The position numbers and the translations under genes are program-made. A stretch of 46,182 bases of DNA from Coriobacteriales bacterium (GTDB lineage Bacteria > Actinomycetota > Coriobacteriia > Coriobacteriales > Atopobiaceae): positions 1 to 46,182 of the forward strand of contig JAUMWL010000004.1 of NCBI GenBank assembly GCA_030529665.1. Reading direction: 5' to 3'. Position 1 is the first letter of the stretch. Each line of letters opens with the position of its first letter. This document shows, one piece after another, positions 12,101 through 18,777 of this stretch. Under the pieces are notes generated by a model, which worked only from the letters and a program-made list of their open reading frames with translations, made no database searches and had not been told where the DNA came from.

Positions 12101-15100
12101 CGACCGTAGCGCCTTCTTCCGTCTCCCCCTCGGTCGTTCTGGCTTCAACGGGAAGACTGATGAGGGTGTGCGTAAACTTAATCGCATAGAAATCGTCCAC
12201 GCCACCTATCTCACAGCTTGCACCTCCTTCGTAGGGGTTTCCGTCAAGTGAGATCTGGGTCGTGTACTTTGCGTTGGTGGTGTTCTGCGTAACCGTGAGC
12301 TTGGCACCAGCAGGTACTTTTAGCATCCTTCGGTTTGCACCTTCTTGAGGAAGTGTAAAGTCAAGAATCCCGTCGGTAAATCCATTGTCGTTGTATTTGC
12401 CGCTGATTCCCGTACCCTCCAGATTAACGGACGCAGTGTAGGTATAGGAGGGATTGGCAGTGGTGTCCACCGGATCTTTTGTTGCTTGCGACACCTCTAC
12501 GTCGAACACCGAGAGAATACGGAACGTTCCAGGCTCGTAGGTAGCAAAGTAATTTGGCTGCTGGTTTTCTCCCGCCACCGTTACCTCGTATTCGCCCTCA
12601 TCCTCACCGGCCGCACGGCTGAGGGTAAAGGTTAGGATAGCGCGATCGTTGCGGGTATAGGTCCAAGTAACGACACCGGTCGACTCATCCACGCTAGCTG
12701 TTGCCGTGCTTTCGGACTCGTCGTTGTTGGCCCAGCCATCAATCGTTGCCGTAAGAAGCGGATCGGAGATAGCTGGATCGAACTTTGGCTTCACCAGATT
12801 ATCTGCGGTAACAACAAGATCTGCTTTCGAAATCTCCAGTTTGCCCATCTTGTACGTAACGCTATAGTTTCCTTGCTCCTCCTCGCCTTCTGGACTGACG
12901 GTATATCCGTTTTCGTCCACGTCCTCACCGGACTCACGAACAACCCTAAAGGTAAGAATGGGCGTGTCGCTTCCCGGCTTGCAATAGGTGTACACGCGCG
13001 TGCCCTCATCAGACACATTTAGGGTACCGCCGTCGTCCTCGCCCTGCAGGCCCTCAATCGTCACGTTCCATTCCGGATCGCCTTGGCCATAGATTTTATT
13101 GGTGTCCTCCACCAAGATTTCCAAGCCAGCGCGATTGATGGTAAAGGTGCCGGGCGCATAGGTAACGGTGTAGTTTCCCTGAGCCTCATCGCCGGCTGGG
13201 GTTATTGTGTACTCGCCTACGTCTTCCCCCGACGTGCGCGTAAGCTCATACTCGATTACCGAAGCCGAGTCATCGTACTTAAGCCCGGTAACCGTCGCCG
13301 TAAACTCTGGGTCATCTTGCCCGTAGGTCTTATCTTTAACGTCGGCCGTTACGTTAACGGGAGCTGGCGTAACAATAAGGTCACCGTTGACAAACTTCAC
13401 GTCGTAGTTGCCCTGCTCCTTTTGCCCCGAGATTGTAATGGGATAGGTGCCCACATCGTCACCGATTTCGCGGGCGACAGTATAGACTAGGACGCTCTCG
13501 TCCGCGCCTTGGGGCAGGCCTTCTATAGTTACCAAGGTAGGGTCGGTCTCGCCATATTCCTTGGTTGCGCCAGCCCTAATCGTCACGTCGGCCTGATTGA
13601 TCTGCAGCGCACCGGAGACAAACGCCACTCGGTACCCATGCTGGCTCTGCTCCCCTGTGGGAGTTATTGCATAAGTTCCAACATCCTCTCCCGCTGCGCG
13701 ATTGACTGTAAATTCAATCGTGGCAGTTTGAAGCGAGGGATGCTTTGTAACGGTGGCCGTGTATTTGCCCTCATCGTCAGGACCAGACACAGCGACCACG
13801 CTGCCTTCCTCCATAACGGTCGCCGTAAGCTCCAACTCCGGATCGGAACTGCCAAATGTCTTCTCCAGATTCTGCGCAGTAATGGTAACGGTTGGAGGTG
13901 TCTGTTGGTTCTTGATGGTTAGCAGTCGAAAATCGGAGTCCGTGGCAGGTGTAACCGTATAGCTATCGATCTGGTTATCGGGAATCTGTTCCAAGGCATA
14001 GTAGTACCAAGAATCTCCTGCTTTGTTGGCTGCCTCCAAAGAGGGTACTGTTAGAGTCCAGTTAGTGGCATACGAAAGCTTTAGCCCAGTGCGCACGGGC
14101 TTAGCCGAGCCAAGTGCGGCCATGAGCTCATCGTGAGTAAGAGTCCCATCATGTTCTGCGGTCGTGCGATACAGGCTGAAGGTTACCGTCTCCTTCTTGC
14201 TGGCATCATCCACAGGCGTGACACCATCATTTTGGTACCACTCCTTCTTGATCGTTACGCTCACCGCATCTTGATTGTTGATAATGTACCAACCGGTACC
14301 ACTTATGCTGTTTGTTTGGGCATAAGATCCAAGTATCTCTTTGTCAGCAGTGTCGATGATGTGCTCTTCCACGATGGAATACGTTATGTCTTCGCCAGAT
14401 TCGGTTTGCGCAGGAAGGCCCGCGAAGCGTGTGGTGTCGTAGTACCCGGTCTTGGTCAGGGTAGCGGTAAGCGGCACGTCGTTTTTGGTAACCGGTTCTG
14501 CGGCTGCACCACCGACGGATTGATAAAGACCGATCTCTATGGACTTTACCGCATCGGGCCATGCGTCCTCACCCGTCTGGGCGTTCAGTCCCCAAGAGAC
14601 CGTTACGGGCACATCTACCACTTTGCTCCTGTTGATGATGGCTTGAACATTGTAGGAAGTGGTGAGGTCTGTGGCCGTCGCTCCCTCGGGCAGTCCCTCG
14701 GGTACCGACTCGCCGTTCTCCGAGAAATAGAAGTATGTCTTTTGAGGGTCACGTGGAAGAATATAGCCTTCGGGCTCCCCCGTCTCCACAAGGTGGTAGA
14801 GCGTGTTGAACTCGTAGTTTTCCGTATCGCTCTTTCGTATAACAATCCTGCCATTATTGTCGGTGATGTATGTGGCAACGGGAGTTGCGCTCGCGTCTTG
14901 AGTCGCATACACGGTGAATTCTGCGTTGGGAAGCAGGTCGCCAGACAACTCGTCCACCTTGTCGATGTTGAGTCTGTGATCCACATACTCGTTGGTAAAG
15001 ACAAAGTTGTAACTCACTTGGGTTTTGTCGTCTGGATCAACGAAGAACTCGCCACTGTCGTCCTCAACCGGCTCGCCGTCAATTTGATAGGAGACCGAGA

Positions 15101-18100
15101 ATGTCGTGTTGAGCTCAACCGTGTCTTGCAGCTCTTCTGGAAGTCCGCTTGTCTCAATAACACGATACGTCGCGGCGTCCTCGAGTTCTTCCGCCGTTAT
15201 GTCGAAGTTGATCGCGCCGTAAGAGAACTCCTCGTAAGTATGGCTCTCCACGTCAACCCATCCACCCGCTGCACTCAAAGACTCCTTTTGCAACGTAAAG
15301 GTAATCGCGTCCTTTTGCTCAGGCGTAAGATCGTAGTTACCCGAGAAGCGCTTTGTTACGTTGACGCCACCAGATTGGGGATAACAACGTACCTTGATAA
15401 CGTCACCATTAAAGTAGCTGTAGACGTTGCCGTAGGTGTAATCGGGGTCATCGGTAATCAAGAAGCCATAGTACGTATTGTCCTTTTTGTAGTAGGTATA
15501 CGTACCGTCCTCGAGCGTGTAGGGGGCGGTGGTCATCTCAAGATAGTAGACCGTGTTTTTGCGAATGGACAGGCCGTCTGCATCCTCATCAAGACCAATG
15601 GTTACATAGCCACGATGGGTGTCGTCATCGCCGTCGCTCGTGGTAAACGTGACCTCTTGACCTGCCTTGTCCCCAGCCAAGTACTTTATCGGCCGCTTGT
15701 TCTTGTCCAACAAGCGAAACGTTGCCCCGCCAAGGCCGGTCTCCATTTGGCCGTCGGCATAGACGTACAGACCGATGGTGTACACGCCACCCGTCCCGTT
15801 TATGTCGGGCTCAACGGTAACGGTCTCGCTTACGGTTGTCGATACGGCAGGTACAAACACCTCGCCTATCATCTTGCCCAGTTCAGCCGTGTTGGTGATG
15901 GCCACCTCGTCACCTGCGTTGCCCTTGACCCGCGTGTAGTACGTTATGGTTACGCAAGTTGAGTCTGGGATGGAGAATGTGCCCGTATACCCGTTGTAAT
16001 CCCACGTTGCGGTTTCGTCGACAACAGGATCGCACGTTGCGGAGATGGAGCCGTAGTTAATCGACTGAGGGTGGCTTTCATCTGTTCCAAACGTATCCAT
16101 AAGGGTCAGAGGATGCCCGTCATTCAGCGGTCGCTTCTCTGGGTTAATAATAATCTCATAATATGCCAAGTTTCCCTCAAACTTGGCCAGGCGCTTTGAC
16201 ACAAAGCTCTCGTCACCCTCGGTATCCTCAATCACCAGCAGGCCGTTTACCGTCTGTGACACAACGTAGTTGCCAGTGGTGTCCTTTGTCTCGCCTATGG
16301 TCACCCCGTTGAACGTAACTTCGTGTATGCCCACCTGATAGAAGGAGGCTACCGTTACCCCCTCGAAGTTCAGGCCATCTACGCTGCAGGTATATCCAAG
16401 GTTAATTAGCTCGCCAGAATACTGCTCAGTCCCACCGTTTGCGGTAAGGGTAACCTCTTGAGGATTCACGGTAAGCGTTCCGTTCTGGTACGTTATTCCG
16501 TACTCGCTGGTAACATCGTGTCCATCTCCGTCTACGATCATGGCTCCGCTGGGGATGTTTTCGCTCGTACCAGCATCCGTTTGCGACCCGTCTACGACCA
16601 CCGACTGAAGCGTGTGACCATTTTGCAACGTACCGTAGAGTTCGTACCCCTCCTCAGTGAGCGCCTCACCGTCGTAAGTCTTTGATGCGCTTTTTGCCTC
16701 GATGATAAGGTTCTGGTCACTGGTGTAGGACAGCACCATATACACCGAGAAGCTATTGCTCTCAAACCAAACCGCTCCATCTACTACATCGCTATCAACG
16801 ATCTCCGCGTTGGCGTAACGTTTCTTTGCGTTGGAGGAGTTGGGAAAATGCACAACAGAAGTGTTTGGCGCCTTATTGGCATCTTTGTCCAATAGCTCGA
16901 TGCTTACCGACACGTCACCTTTGGGCTCGCACTCCTTGCCCGTCTGTGGATCAACAAACGAGATGTCGAACGCCCTTGCATATGAGATGTCGTCTTTCTG
17001 CGCGTTGAGCTTCTTTGCGGCACTTTCCACATAGCCGTTGTATTCCTCTCCCCCTGCGACCTCGCGCACCTCAAGCTCGGCTTCACGCGGCAGCCCCGCC
17101 GTACCGTCGTAGCTTACGGTGATCTTATAGGTCTTGTTGTCAGAGGCCGTAAACTCCCGCACTAAAGAGACACGCTCAACCACAACGTAGGTACCATCGT
17201 CTGTCATGTTAAACGAAACGCTACCAGGCTTAACGTTGGAAACCTTAACCGCATCGGCAGCACCGTCGTCTGCAACATGCAACACCTGCAGGTCCGTGGT
17301 CGGGTCAATGCCATCGTTGGTAATGGTGGCCGATACTTTGTGGTCCTCGTCGGGTTGCCATGCATCACCGCGAACGTCAAAACTTACGTCGTACGCCGCA
17401 ACCGTCTCGTAGCCATACGTGTTGTCTCCCGCATCACCCACAACGGCGGCGGCATCGTTGAATACGTCTGTAACGTCTTGCACATCCACCATCGTGTCCT
17501 CTGGCACCGTACCTGTTACGTATACGTCGCCTGCATCTATGTTCAGGTCTTGCAGATGCTCTTTCCAAAGAAGCGCGTAAGACCCATTGGCCTCAATCGG
17601 TAGGTACTTGTTCTTGCGCGGTTTGGCAAATACCAAATCGCTCAGCTTGCCGTCTTTGAGTTCATAGCACAGCACGTCGCCGGACGCATCGGTCTCGTCA
17701 GTCTGCTCTAACGTCGAAGAGAGCCACAGGCTGGGCACCCATGCATGGCTGGCCTCCATCTGCATGGCAAAGGAGCTTAGCAGCTGCATGTCGTCCATCA
17801 TCTGCGCGTTGCCCGGAGAATCCTTAACCTCTACTAGAGCGTTACGCGGTCCCCACAGCTGAACCTTTGTGTCCCCTATGCCCCACGTAAACTTGAGCTG
17901 AGCCACAGTGGCAATGCCAAACTCCCCCAACTCGTTAACGATGCATGAGACATGCGTCTCCTTGGGCTCCGCAACTTCTTCTCCATTGGCTTGCTTGCCC
18001 GTAAGGTTGGTCAGGCTAGACACCGTAGCCTCATCGCTGTTAAAGGCCACGACCTCAACCGCATCGGACTCCTTAGGCGAGATGTCGCTTGTTTGTATGC

Positions 18101-18761
18101 TCAGCTCGACAGGTGCCTGTGGCTGAATTGCGTTTCCTCCTGCAACCAGCTTAATGTATAGGAAGGAGCTCGTCAGTACGCGCTCGTATTCCTCGAGGTC
18201 CAAACGACTGCCTAAGGACTCCTTTCGCTGCTTGGCAAGTTCGCGGTCCTTATTGTCCAACAAATCCACCACGAGCTCGGCTTCGCTTGGAATACCCGCA
18301 TCGTCGTCGTAGGACACCGTAACGGTATAGGACAGATTATCGTTTATGATGAGGGTGTGCTCAGCGCTGTGCCGCCACGACTTGGACGTGTTCTCGGAGG
18401 AACGGGATGTGTCTTGGGCATCCCCATTTTTCTGTGGCTCCACTACCACTTCTATGGCTTCTTTGCCGGTAGCCTTCTTTGTGTTTTGCACGACTATTGG
18501 TGCTGCGGTCTTTGCATGCGTTTTTGCGGTCAATACTGTGCCAGCACCATTTTGCCGCATTACCGTACCAAACGAGACCCCTCGCAAGAAGGTTGCCGCC
18601 CCCGCAGTTGTATTGGAACTGTAGGGTTCGGCCATCACCTCATCAGTTATCTGAAGCATACCGTTAGGCACAAGCAGCGTTCCAAGAAGGACTAGTATCG
18701 CGCAGACGGACAGCAGCACGACCCTGCGAGCACGTGAGCTTGTATGGTTCTGCGTATTCAT
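177..18761 (-). CDS. Giant secreted multidomain surface protein (6194 aa), last gene of a pilin-like operon
   Basis: The start ATG follows GGGGGG and lies 16 bp after the preceding pilin gene. Residues 1-45 form a signal peptide (RRVVLLSVCAILVLLGTLLV). Next come two related 'YTVTVSYD..AGIPSEAEL' modules (about 142 and 543) and a 'KTYDGEAL' domain (about 693). SpaA/CnaB-like domains follow (about 1000-1620; e.g. LNIDKVDELSGDLLPNAEFT), then several MBG repeats (about 1623-2087; 'K.YG..DP..' and 'GEDVGTYTI' motifs). Five modules begin near 2319, 3147, 4115, 4775 and 5572. Each pairs a header (CKIT..LLY, ..TLDGG) with a right-handed beta-helix of GGAVY/GGAIY repeats, and most end in 'VYLDQD...IGVYV..FGTY' tails. 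Two SpaA-like domains close the protein (5900-6190). No LPxTG motif or C-terminal membrane segment is present, which is unusual for such a protein. Likely role is adhesion; the attachment route is unknown. Confidence 0.9.
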   Translation of the reverse strand: MNTQNHTSSRARRVVLLSVCAILVLLGTLLVPNGMLQITDEVMAEPYSSNTTAGAATFLRGVSFGTVMRQNGAGTVLTAKTHAKTAAPIVVQNTKKATGKEAIEVVVEPQKNGDAQDTSRSSENTSKSWRHSAEHTLIINDNLSYTVTVSYDDDAGIPSEAELVVDLLDNKDRELAKQRKESLGSRLDLEEYERVLTSSFLYIKLVAGGNAIQPQAPVELSIQTSDISPKESDAVEVVAFNSDEATVSSLTNLTGKQANGEEVAEPKETHVSCIVNELGEFGIATVAQLKFTWGIGDTKVQLWGPRNALVEVKDSPGNAQMMDDMQLLSSFAMQMEASHAWVPSLWLSSTLEQTDETDASGDVLCYELKDGKLSDLVFAKPRKNKYLPIEANGSYALLWKEHLQDLNIDAGDVYVTGTVPEDTMVDVQDVTDVFNDAAAVVGDAGDNTYGYETVAAYDVSFDVRGDAWQPDEDHKVSATITNDGIDPTTDLQVLHVADDGAADAVKVSNVKPGSVSFNMTDDGTYVVVERVSLVREFTASDNKTYKITVSYDGTAGLPREAELEVREVAGGEEYNGYVESAAKKLNAQKDDISYARAFDISFVDPQTGKECEPKGDVSVSIELLDKDANKAPNTSVVHFPNSSNAKKRYANAEIVDSDVVDGAVWFESNSFSVYMVLSYTSDQNLIIEAKSASKTYDGEALTEEGYELYGTLQNGHTLQSVVVDGSQTDAGTSENIPSGAMIVDGDGHDVTSEYGITYQNGTLTVNPQEVTLTANGGTEQYSGELINLGYTCSVDGLNFEGVTVASFYQVGIHEVTFNGVTIGETKDTTGNYVVSQTVNGLLVIEDTEGDESFVSKRLAKFEGNLAYYEIIINPEKRPLNDGHPLTLMDTFGTDESHPQSINYGSISATCDPVVDETATWDYNGYTGTFSIPDSTCVTITYYTRVKGNAGDEVAITNTAELGKMIGEVFVPAVSTTVSETVTVEPDINGTGGVYTIGLYVYADGQMETGLGGATFRLLDKNKRPIKYLAGDKAGQEVTFTTSDGDDDTHRGYVTIGLDEDADGLSIRKNTVYYLEMTTAPYTLEDGTYTYYKKDNTYYGFLITDDPDYTYGNVYSYFNGDVIKVRCYPQSGGVNVTKRFSGNYDLTPEQKDAITFTLQKESLSAAGGWVDVESHTYEEFSYGAINFDITAEELEDAATYRVIETSGLPEELQDTVELNTTFSVSYQIDGEPVEDDSGEFFVDPDDKTQVSYNFVFTNEYVDHRLNIDKVDELSGDLLPNAEFTVYATQDASATPVATYITDNNGRIVIRKSDTENYEFNTLYHLVETGEPEGYILPRDPQKTYFYFSENGESVPEGLPEGATATDLTTSYNVQAIINRSKVVDVPVTVSWGLNAQTGEDAWPDAVKSIEIGLYQSVGGAAAEPVTKNDVPLTATLTKTGYYDTTRFAGLPAQTESGEDITYSIVEEHIIDTADKEILGSYAQTNSISGTGWYIINNQDAVSVTIKKEWYQNDGVTPVDDASKKETVTFSLYRTTAEHDGTLTHDELMAALGSAKPVRTGLKLSYATNWTLTVPSLEAANKAGDSWYYYALEQIPDNQIDSYTVTPATDSDFRLLTIKNQQTPPTVTITAQNLEKTFGSSDPELELTATVMEEGSVVAVSGPDDEGKYTATVTKHPSLQTATIEFTVNRAAGEDVGTYAITPTGEQSQHGYRVAFVSGALQINQADVTIRAGATKEYGETDPTLVTIEGLPQGADESVLVYTVAREIGDDVGTYPITISGQKEQGNYDVKFVNGDLIVTPAPVNVTADVKDKTYGQDDPEFTATVTGLKYDDSASVIEYELTRTSGEDVGEYTITPAGDEAQGNYTVTYAPGTFTINRAGLEILVEDTNKIYGQGDPEWNVTIEGLQGEDDGGTLNVSDEGTRVYTYCKPGSDTPILTFRVVRESGEDVDENGYTVSPEGEEEQGNYSVTYKMGKLEISKADLVVTADNLVKPKFDPAISDPLLTATIDGWANNDESESTATASVDESTGVVTWTYTRNDRAILTFTLSRAAGEDEGEYEVTVAGENQQPNYFATYEPGTFRILSVFDVEVSQATKDPVDTTANPSYTYTASVNLEGTGISGKYNDNGFTDGILDFTLPQEGANRRMLKVPAGAKLTVTQNTTNAKYTTQISLDGNPYEGGASCEIGGVDDFYAIKFTHTLISLPVEARTTEGETEEGATVVPDSNGYIGIPEEAHTIDSAFAGEYQSRVGYTLPNDKYYVYDHASLYDAAGNAIGGASSVTAIKYDVANHKWQYKVGTTGTYTNMDEGFQLVLFYEPKYICQVGTQKFYTLNAAMDSIAAENAPFEAAAADAAEQTAREEHASEDETAIQRAVDEARQAAIDATIITRTIEMLVDYTMPSSDQVNVPINNHITLSTASTYSGGGSTAIITRGTDLADYGMWTNRGTLVLDNITLDGNNVAATSCMVASTSDTANLTVSANASIRNANGQKGGAVYVSSGTATIAGGLTNNSADKGAAVYVAGGSVTVDSTNIAGNSANQGGAIYIEDGTVTVNGTLSGNNAHNGNGGAAYVTGGTLNVTGTVSGNEAASGGAVFMTGGTLNSNGSVTGNSATNGGAFYIEGGTINITDGTASNNEASQSGGLIYGNNGDIAITGGAVSGNTATNGNGGAVCYEGGGSVTVSGGSVTGNTATNGNGGAIYQSSGVVTITNVTHTEKNSNNKDVTVEDSFASISNNSAQNGSAVFVADGAAYFSQHCEIKSNTATNGGAVGVGSTTARLHFSEKTIITNNTNSSIAQSNKKCNVYLDQDSDLVINVAPLDSNALIGIYVADTCLTTRGSICTTFGTYSDAKNVDSTRFSNDRHDYLKAYANKYKIIWSHPLQYNVRKLESYSTFPSSSNKGTELKKNTYFYPLQITNQMYDLAMSMYTNTDENLVYAYSYGNKTNKFSQYFTSINWDETNHCWKGVPHDGSSLASDDKDYVYIFYSNAAYISITNNSEYPLTIDPLTVLGKTAVTDAYGYPTVIDYLTQETLIPIADSVDDPGTQSVEAHIVEDGKIVLPAGGYAKLLFPGACLGSWSLSGVFEGLAQGETVRYTLDSLNEKDPEKIKVSLPGTVSADGKLQFSLSGTTLGVNKTYDILFEDPTPICKIEDNTPEGGTLNASGKYEHPFSTLKDAWNYVVAHKQQLSSTATIEMLMDYLQPGTDVLNIDAGYNITLTTATPRDSTDAEGKVYTYFGKDPTRATISRDSTNDGAAVIAEAQPDSLLAKDQCNSYLTITDMIFDGKALAKSGNGGAVSTGNNVVSISNCDFKGYQANRGGAVYVNGGDLVVFSSNFTDCYTKASTDKCGGGAIWTTAQVLKIYGTCVFTNCACNQTGNAQGGAVFHNIRHDGKKIYEDNSVTLTFPTKYSAASKTTINGCTFNDCFSLDGSGGTVESDAWEIEMSDCEFFGSYTGKSSGNGGALNAYTNDNVNYATIDSKLTIQNCWFEDASARRGTSHGGAIRSRTRTTLIENSTFKDCWANLGGAIYNDSGAEKSLTINGCTFDNCDATGAEGVVYTTAITLTIDDYQTRHSVFKDCSAPQYGGIYQNKDSATSTATITNASFEDCISTSSVAGALYTKAKTLTIKGLDGNKVTFTGCTASGNGGAVYHVGTTETLSNCSFEGCESGGSGGGAYLNAAMTISDASFTKCKAVNNGGGLYTKPTGTANTMTNCEYSGNRLSASESKGGSLYIEANTLTMTGCDFSASNDGITNQAAYGGGIYQYGGTLNYSSGTMSDCNANVSGGALYARSACNLGEKTNNKSVSISGCNAVASGGAIYHSANLCIRNASIAESCARQGGGVYSVGYLDVNDSAYVLSITDCKAADVTLNANGTVNVATSFNANNLGGGICKSGTANSNLKSSTGLISGCAAYDGGAIYYGSSGTLWLTNGRIIGNTAAHNGGGFYKANGAANLSGGAIGEVSSSNIAARGAGVFVANGQAMNIKGGSITHNHASSAGGGIAVGGSSSVLNFDGTVLVQNNTMTVEQNGESKDVACNVYLDQDTNSIIKTTSTALGANSYIGVYCSDEQDPSHGFSAMPFGTYNQSAYLDRFFNDRRPYYHGEKGSKNNQIVWCSFACKITDGTGNLLYTDNVGTPAVYAIVENDGGTGKTNAFGTLANNNPGLYRKVGNSYEPYSAQTSGYNGYQVQMLVQEYSAEKQISLKTNKAITLTTASTEPDECGFYYTGDLKHPYAAIVRKAYYGSMISLASGTPSLTLTGIIVDGGSENGLTSSSNGGILYIGSGSAVIGANATLRNSDAGVNSGGAVRVQSSTSNTLTLDGGTITNCHSTTYGGGVSVKTGTFFMNSGSITDCSAAYGGAVRVDTTMRMNGGSITGNSATTDGGGISLSSDSNNTKLFLTGSPVVLQNTLASESGNIACNVQLTRDTNEAINAQALNTDAEIGVYVPGVDNGPDATTSQFDKHGGERDPFGTWWVTFTEDDHPYCFVNDRDNILRGSQGQTGVRTIYWAKNYLLTLDTEVVSDLMADHTAEFTYTVRIQSEKIKNRTFSGVHFNHDGEATLTMTDETRPITIYFPEAKLDGGAELIPYTVTVNYTSAQGEDYDPSVVRNEDDAVSASTMSGMLGERIQESPPSGRSTVTFTHTRHTANLTVSKAVVSTEDEDKASVFPFTLTLGEATINKSYAATDAQGAAIEGGVAFTAGVANFSLADAESITIEGLPTDVAYTVAEDTSANPKAARIRTKIAKNDDDEVSARSLSAALGEDGDTVAFTNNFMEIVCKITNRSRALLYCKESDGKLVPAVFDNLADAFAKVNSGGLRTSSDGSVSGLLRIEMVVPEYDMQEQAVLNSGKTVVLSTAQKTDADGYPFIGEEGGTACVTRGNFTESMIADSGVLTLDKITLDGGTLSSNANGGIVSVNGAVKLTVNSDATLQNSTTSANGGAIWLHSGASLTMNGAIDNCSAASGGAVYADADFASITMIGTVSNCEATSGDGGGVCILTGGSLTVNSGAQLIGNKALSGNGGAVCSGANVIVRGSVGGAEAGEGNAAVNGGGIYMQSGTTFTMYSTGEIMNNVASADGGGLYSLGTTRISGGKVSLNKADDHTGLGGGVYAGETGSITISGSPQLVGNWASQGGAVYDGGAVTMAGGTISGNVATNKGGAVFVADGKTFTMTGGNINDGNKSPEGAVSAGGSNSVLNFSGNSVVSGNTSLDGATNINVYLGHDSNDIIRTTGLGFYANIGVYVADGEENALLYKHGIADRNFGTYTGTSPDSARLNKFHNDRDEELDGLAGDSRASNNYYVMWPGKNLYIRLYQFDIQTNDEGEPILNGQGGFVPVTDPSPIKGAGFTLTNVKTNVEVWSGQSSNKAESEGLVTIPWSRIEATGNYAATFKQDNYYELKQTGTATNCVLPAGSWLVHVLEGNVVEWATIKPGQSILIEGDEVTLVPQNPEETQENRTFDMEEETSGEHALGDTFILFNDRQPTITFNANGGKLYSASKTSQETERTDPVKFGTSTSVNYTISEKDPTWNTIFKNWNTEPDGSGVAYQKGSEYTFYRHSDNDDLTLYAQWVPVVCKITDRNGALLYVDGKAAVYETLEAGFAAYSTASFTNASGKRASARYIKMLIDSYDLADPIVLKNTKTKTGTLTTATSDPSIEGEYPFHSETGKTVCTIRRGFDEDASMITSHDFNLALENITLDGGAREGKAVSADGGIVSAVGHAYHLYVFSGSTLCNSITSGNGGAIYAATGTSVTVDAGMVGDNSATNGAGIYLAEGSTMYVSGAPAFNNNTVTKDGYDSKTNGGEPYANSEVEQDIFIAGYEGADATSLVVAGNLMGDVGSIWVWAEHDLHYREDKQFAILADSSYGGLDVFRNAQADDVTTGSVRADFLRGTSGKVATNVYWGTDGMDVSFQKIDGMGEAMDGAEFTLYANYDSSTRAVSAPYDNPAPATSADGTDSYTDSSGNVLDVGTVLFKGVPNGTYYLKETSVPSQSNYANDETYIVLVGSPAFDGVGSGILHDIDEEDVKAQTGTGDGARGYAIFLIDGASGRAVASTDMAEAPNIATFGIMNKSVREHKVILAKVGEELAALEGAMFRVFRADMTEVVGPDYDNTDHCYKSLASGVYLIDTLPEGKYYVVEVGAPTKEDGESTTDYNQNVGKVFELTINSGGVTQKLINGTQLVSNDATTAQQYLYSVGHST

Positions 18762-18777
18762 ATGCCATCCCCCCTAT

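Noticed and set aside
14133..15962. A 609-codon open frame on the plus strand inside the giant gene
   Set aside because: It runs opposite to a clearly real reading frame with recognisable domains, has no ribosome site, and its translation shows no domain. It follows from codon bias of the opposite strand.
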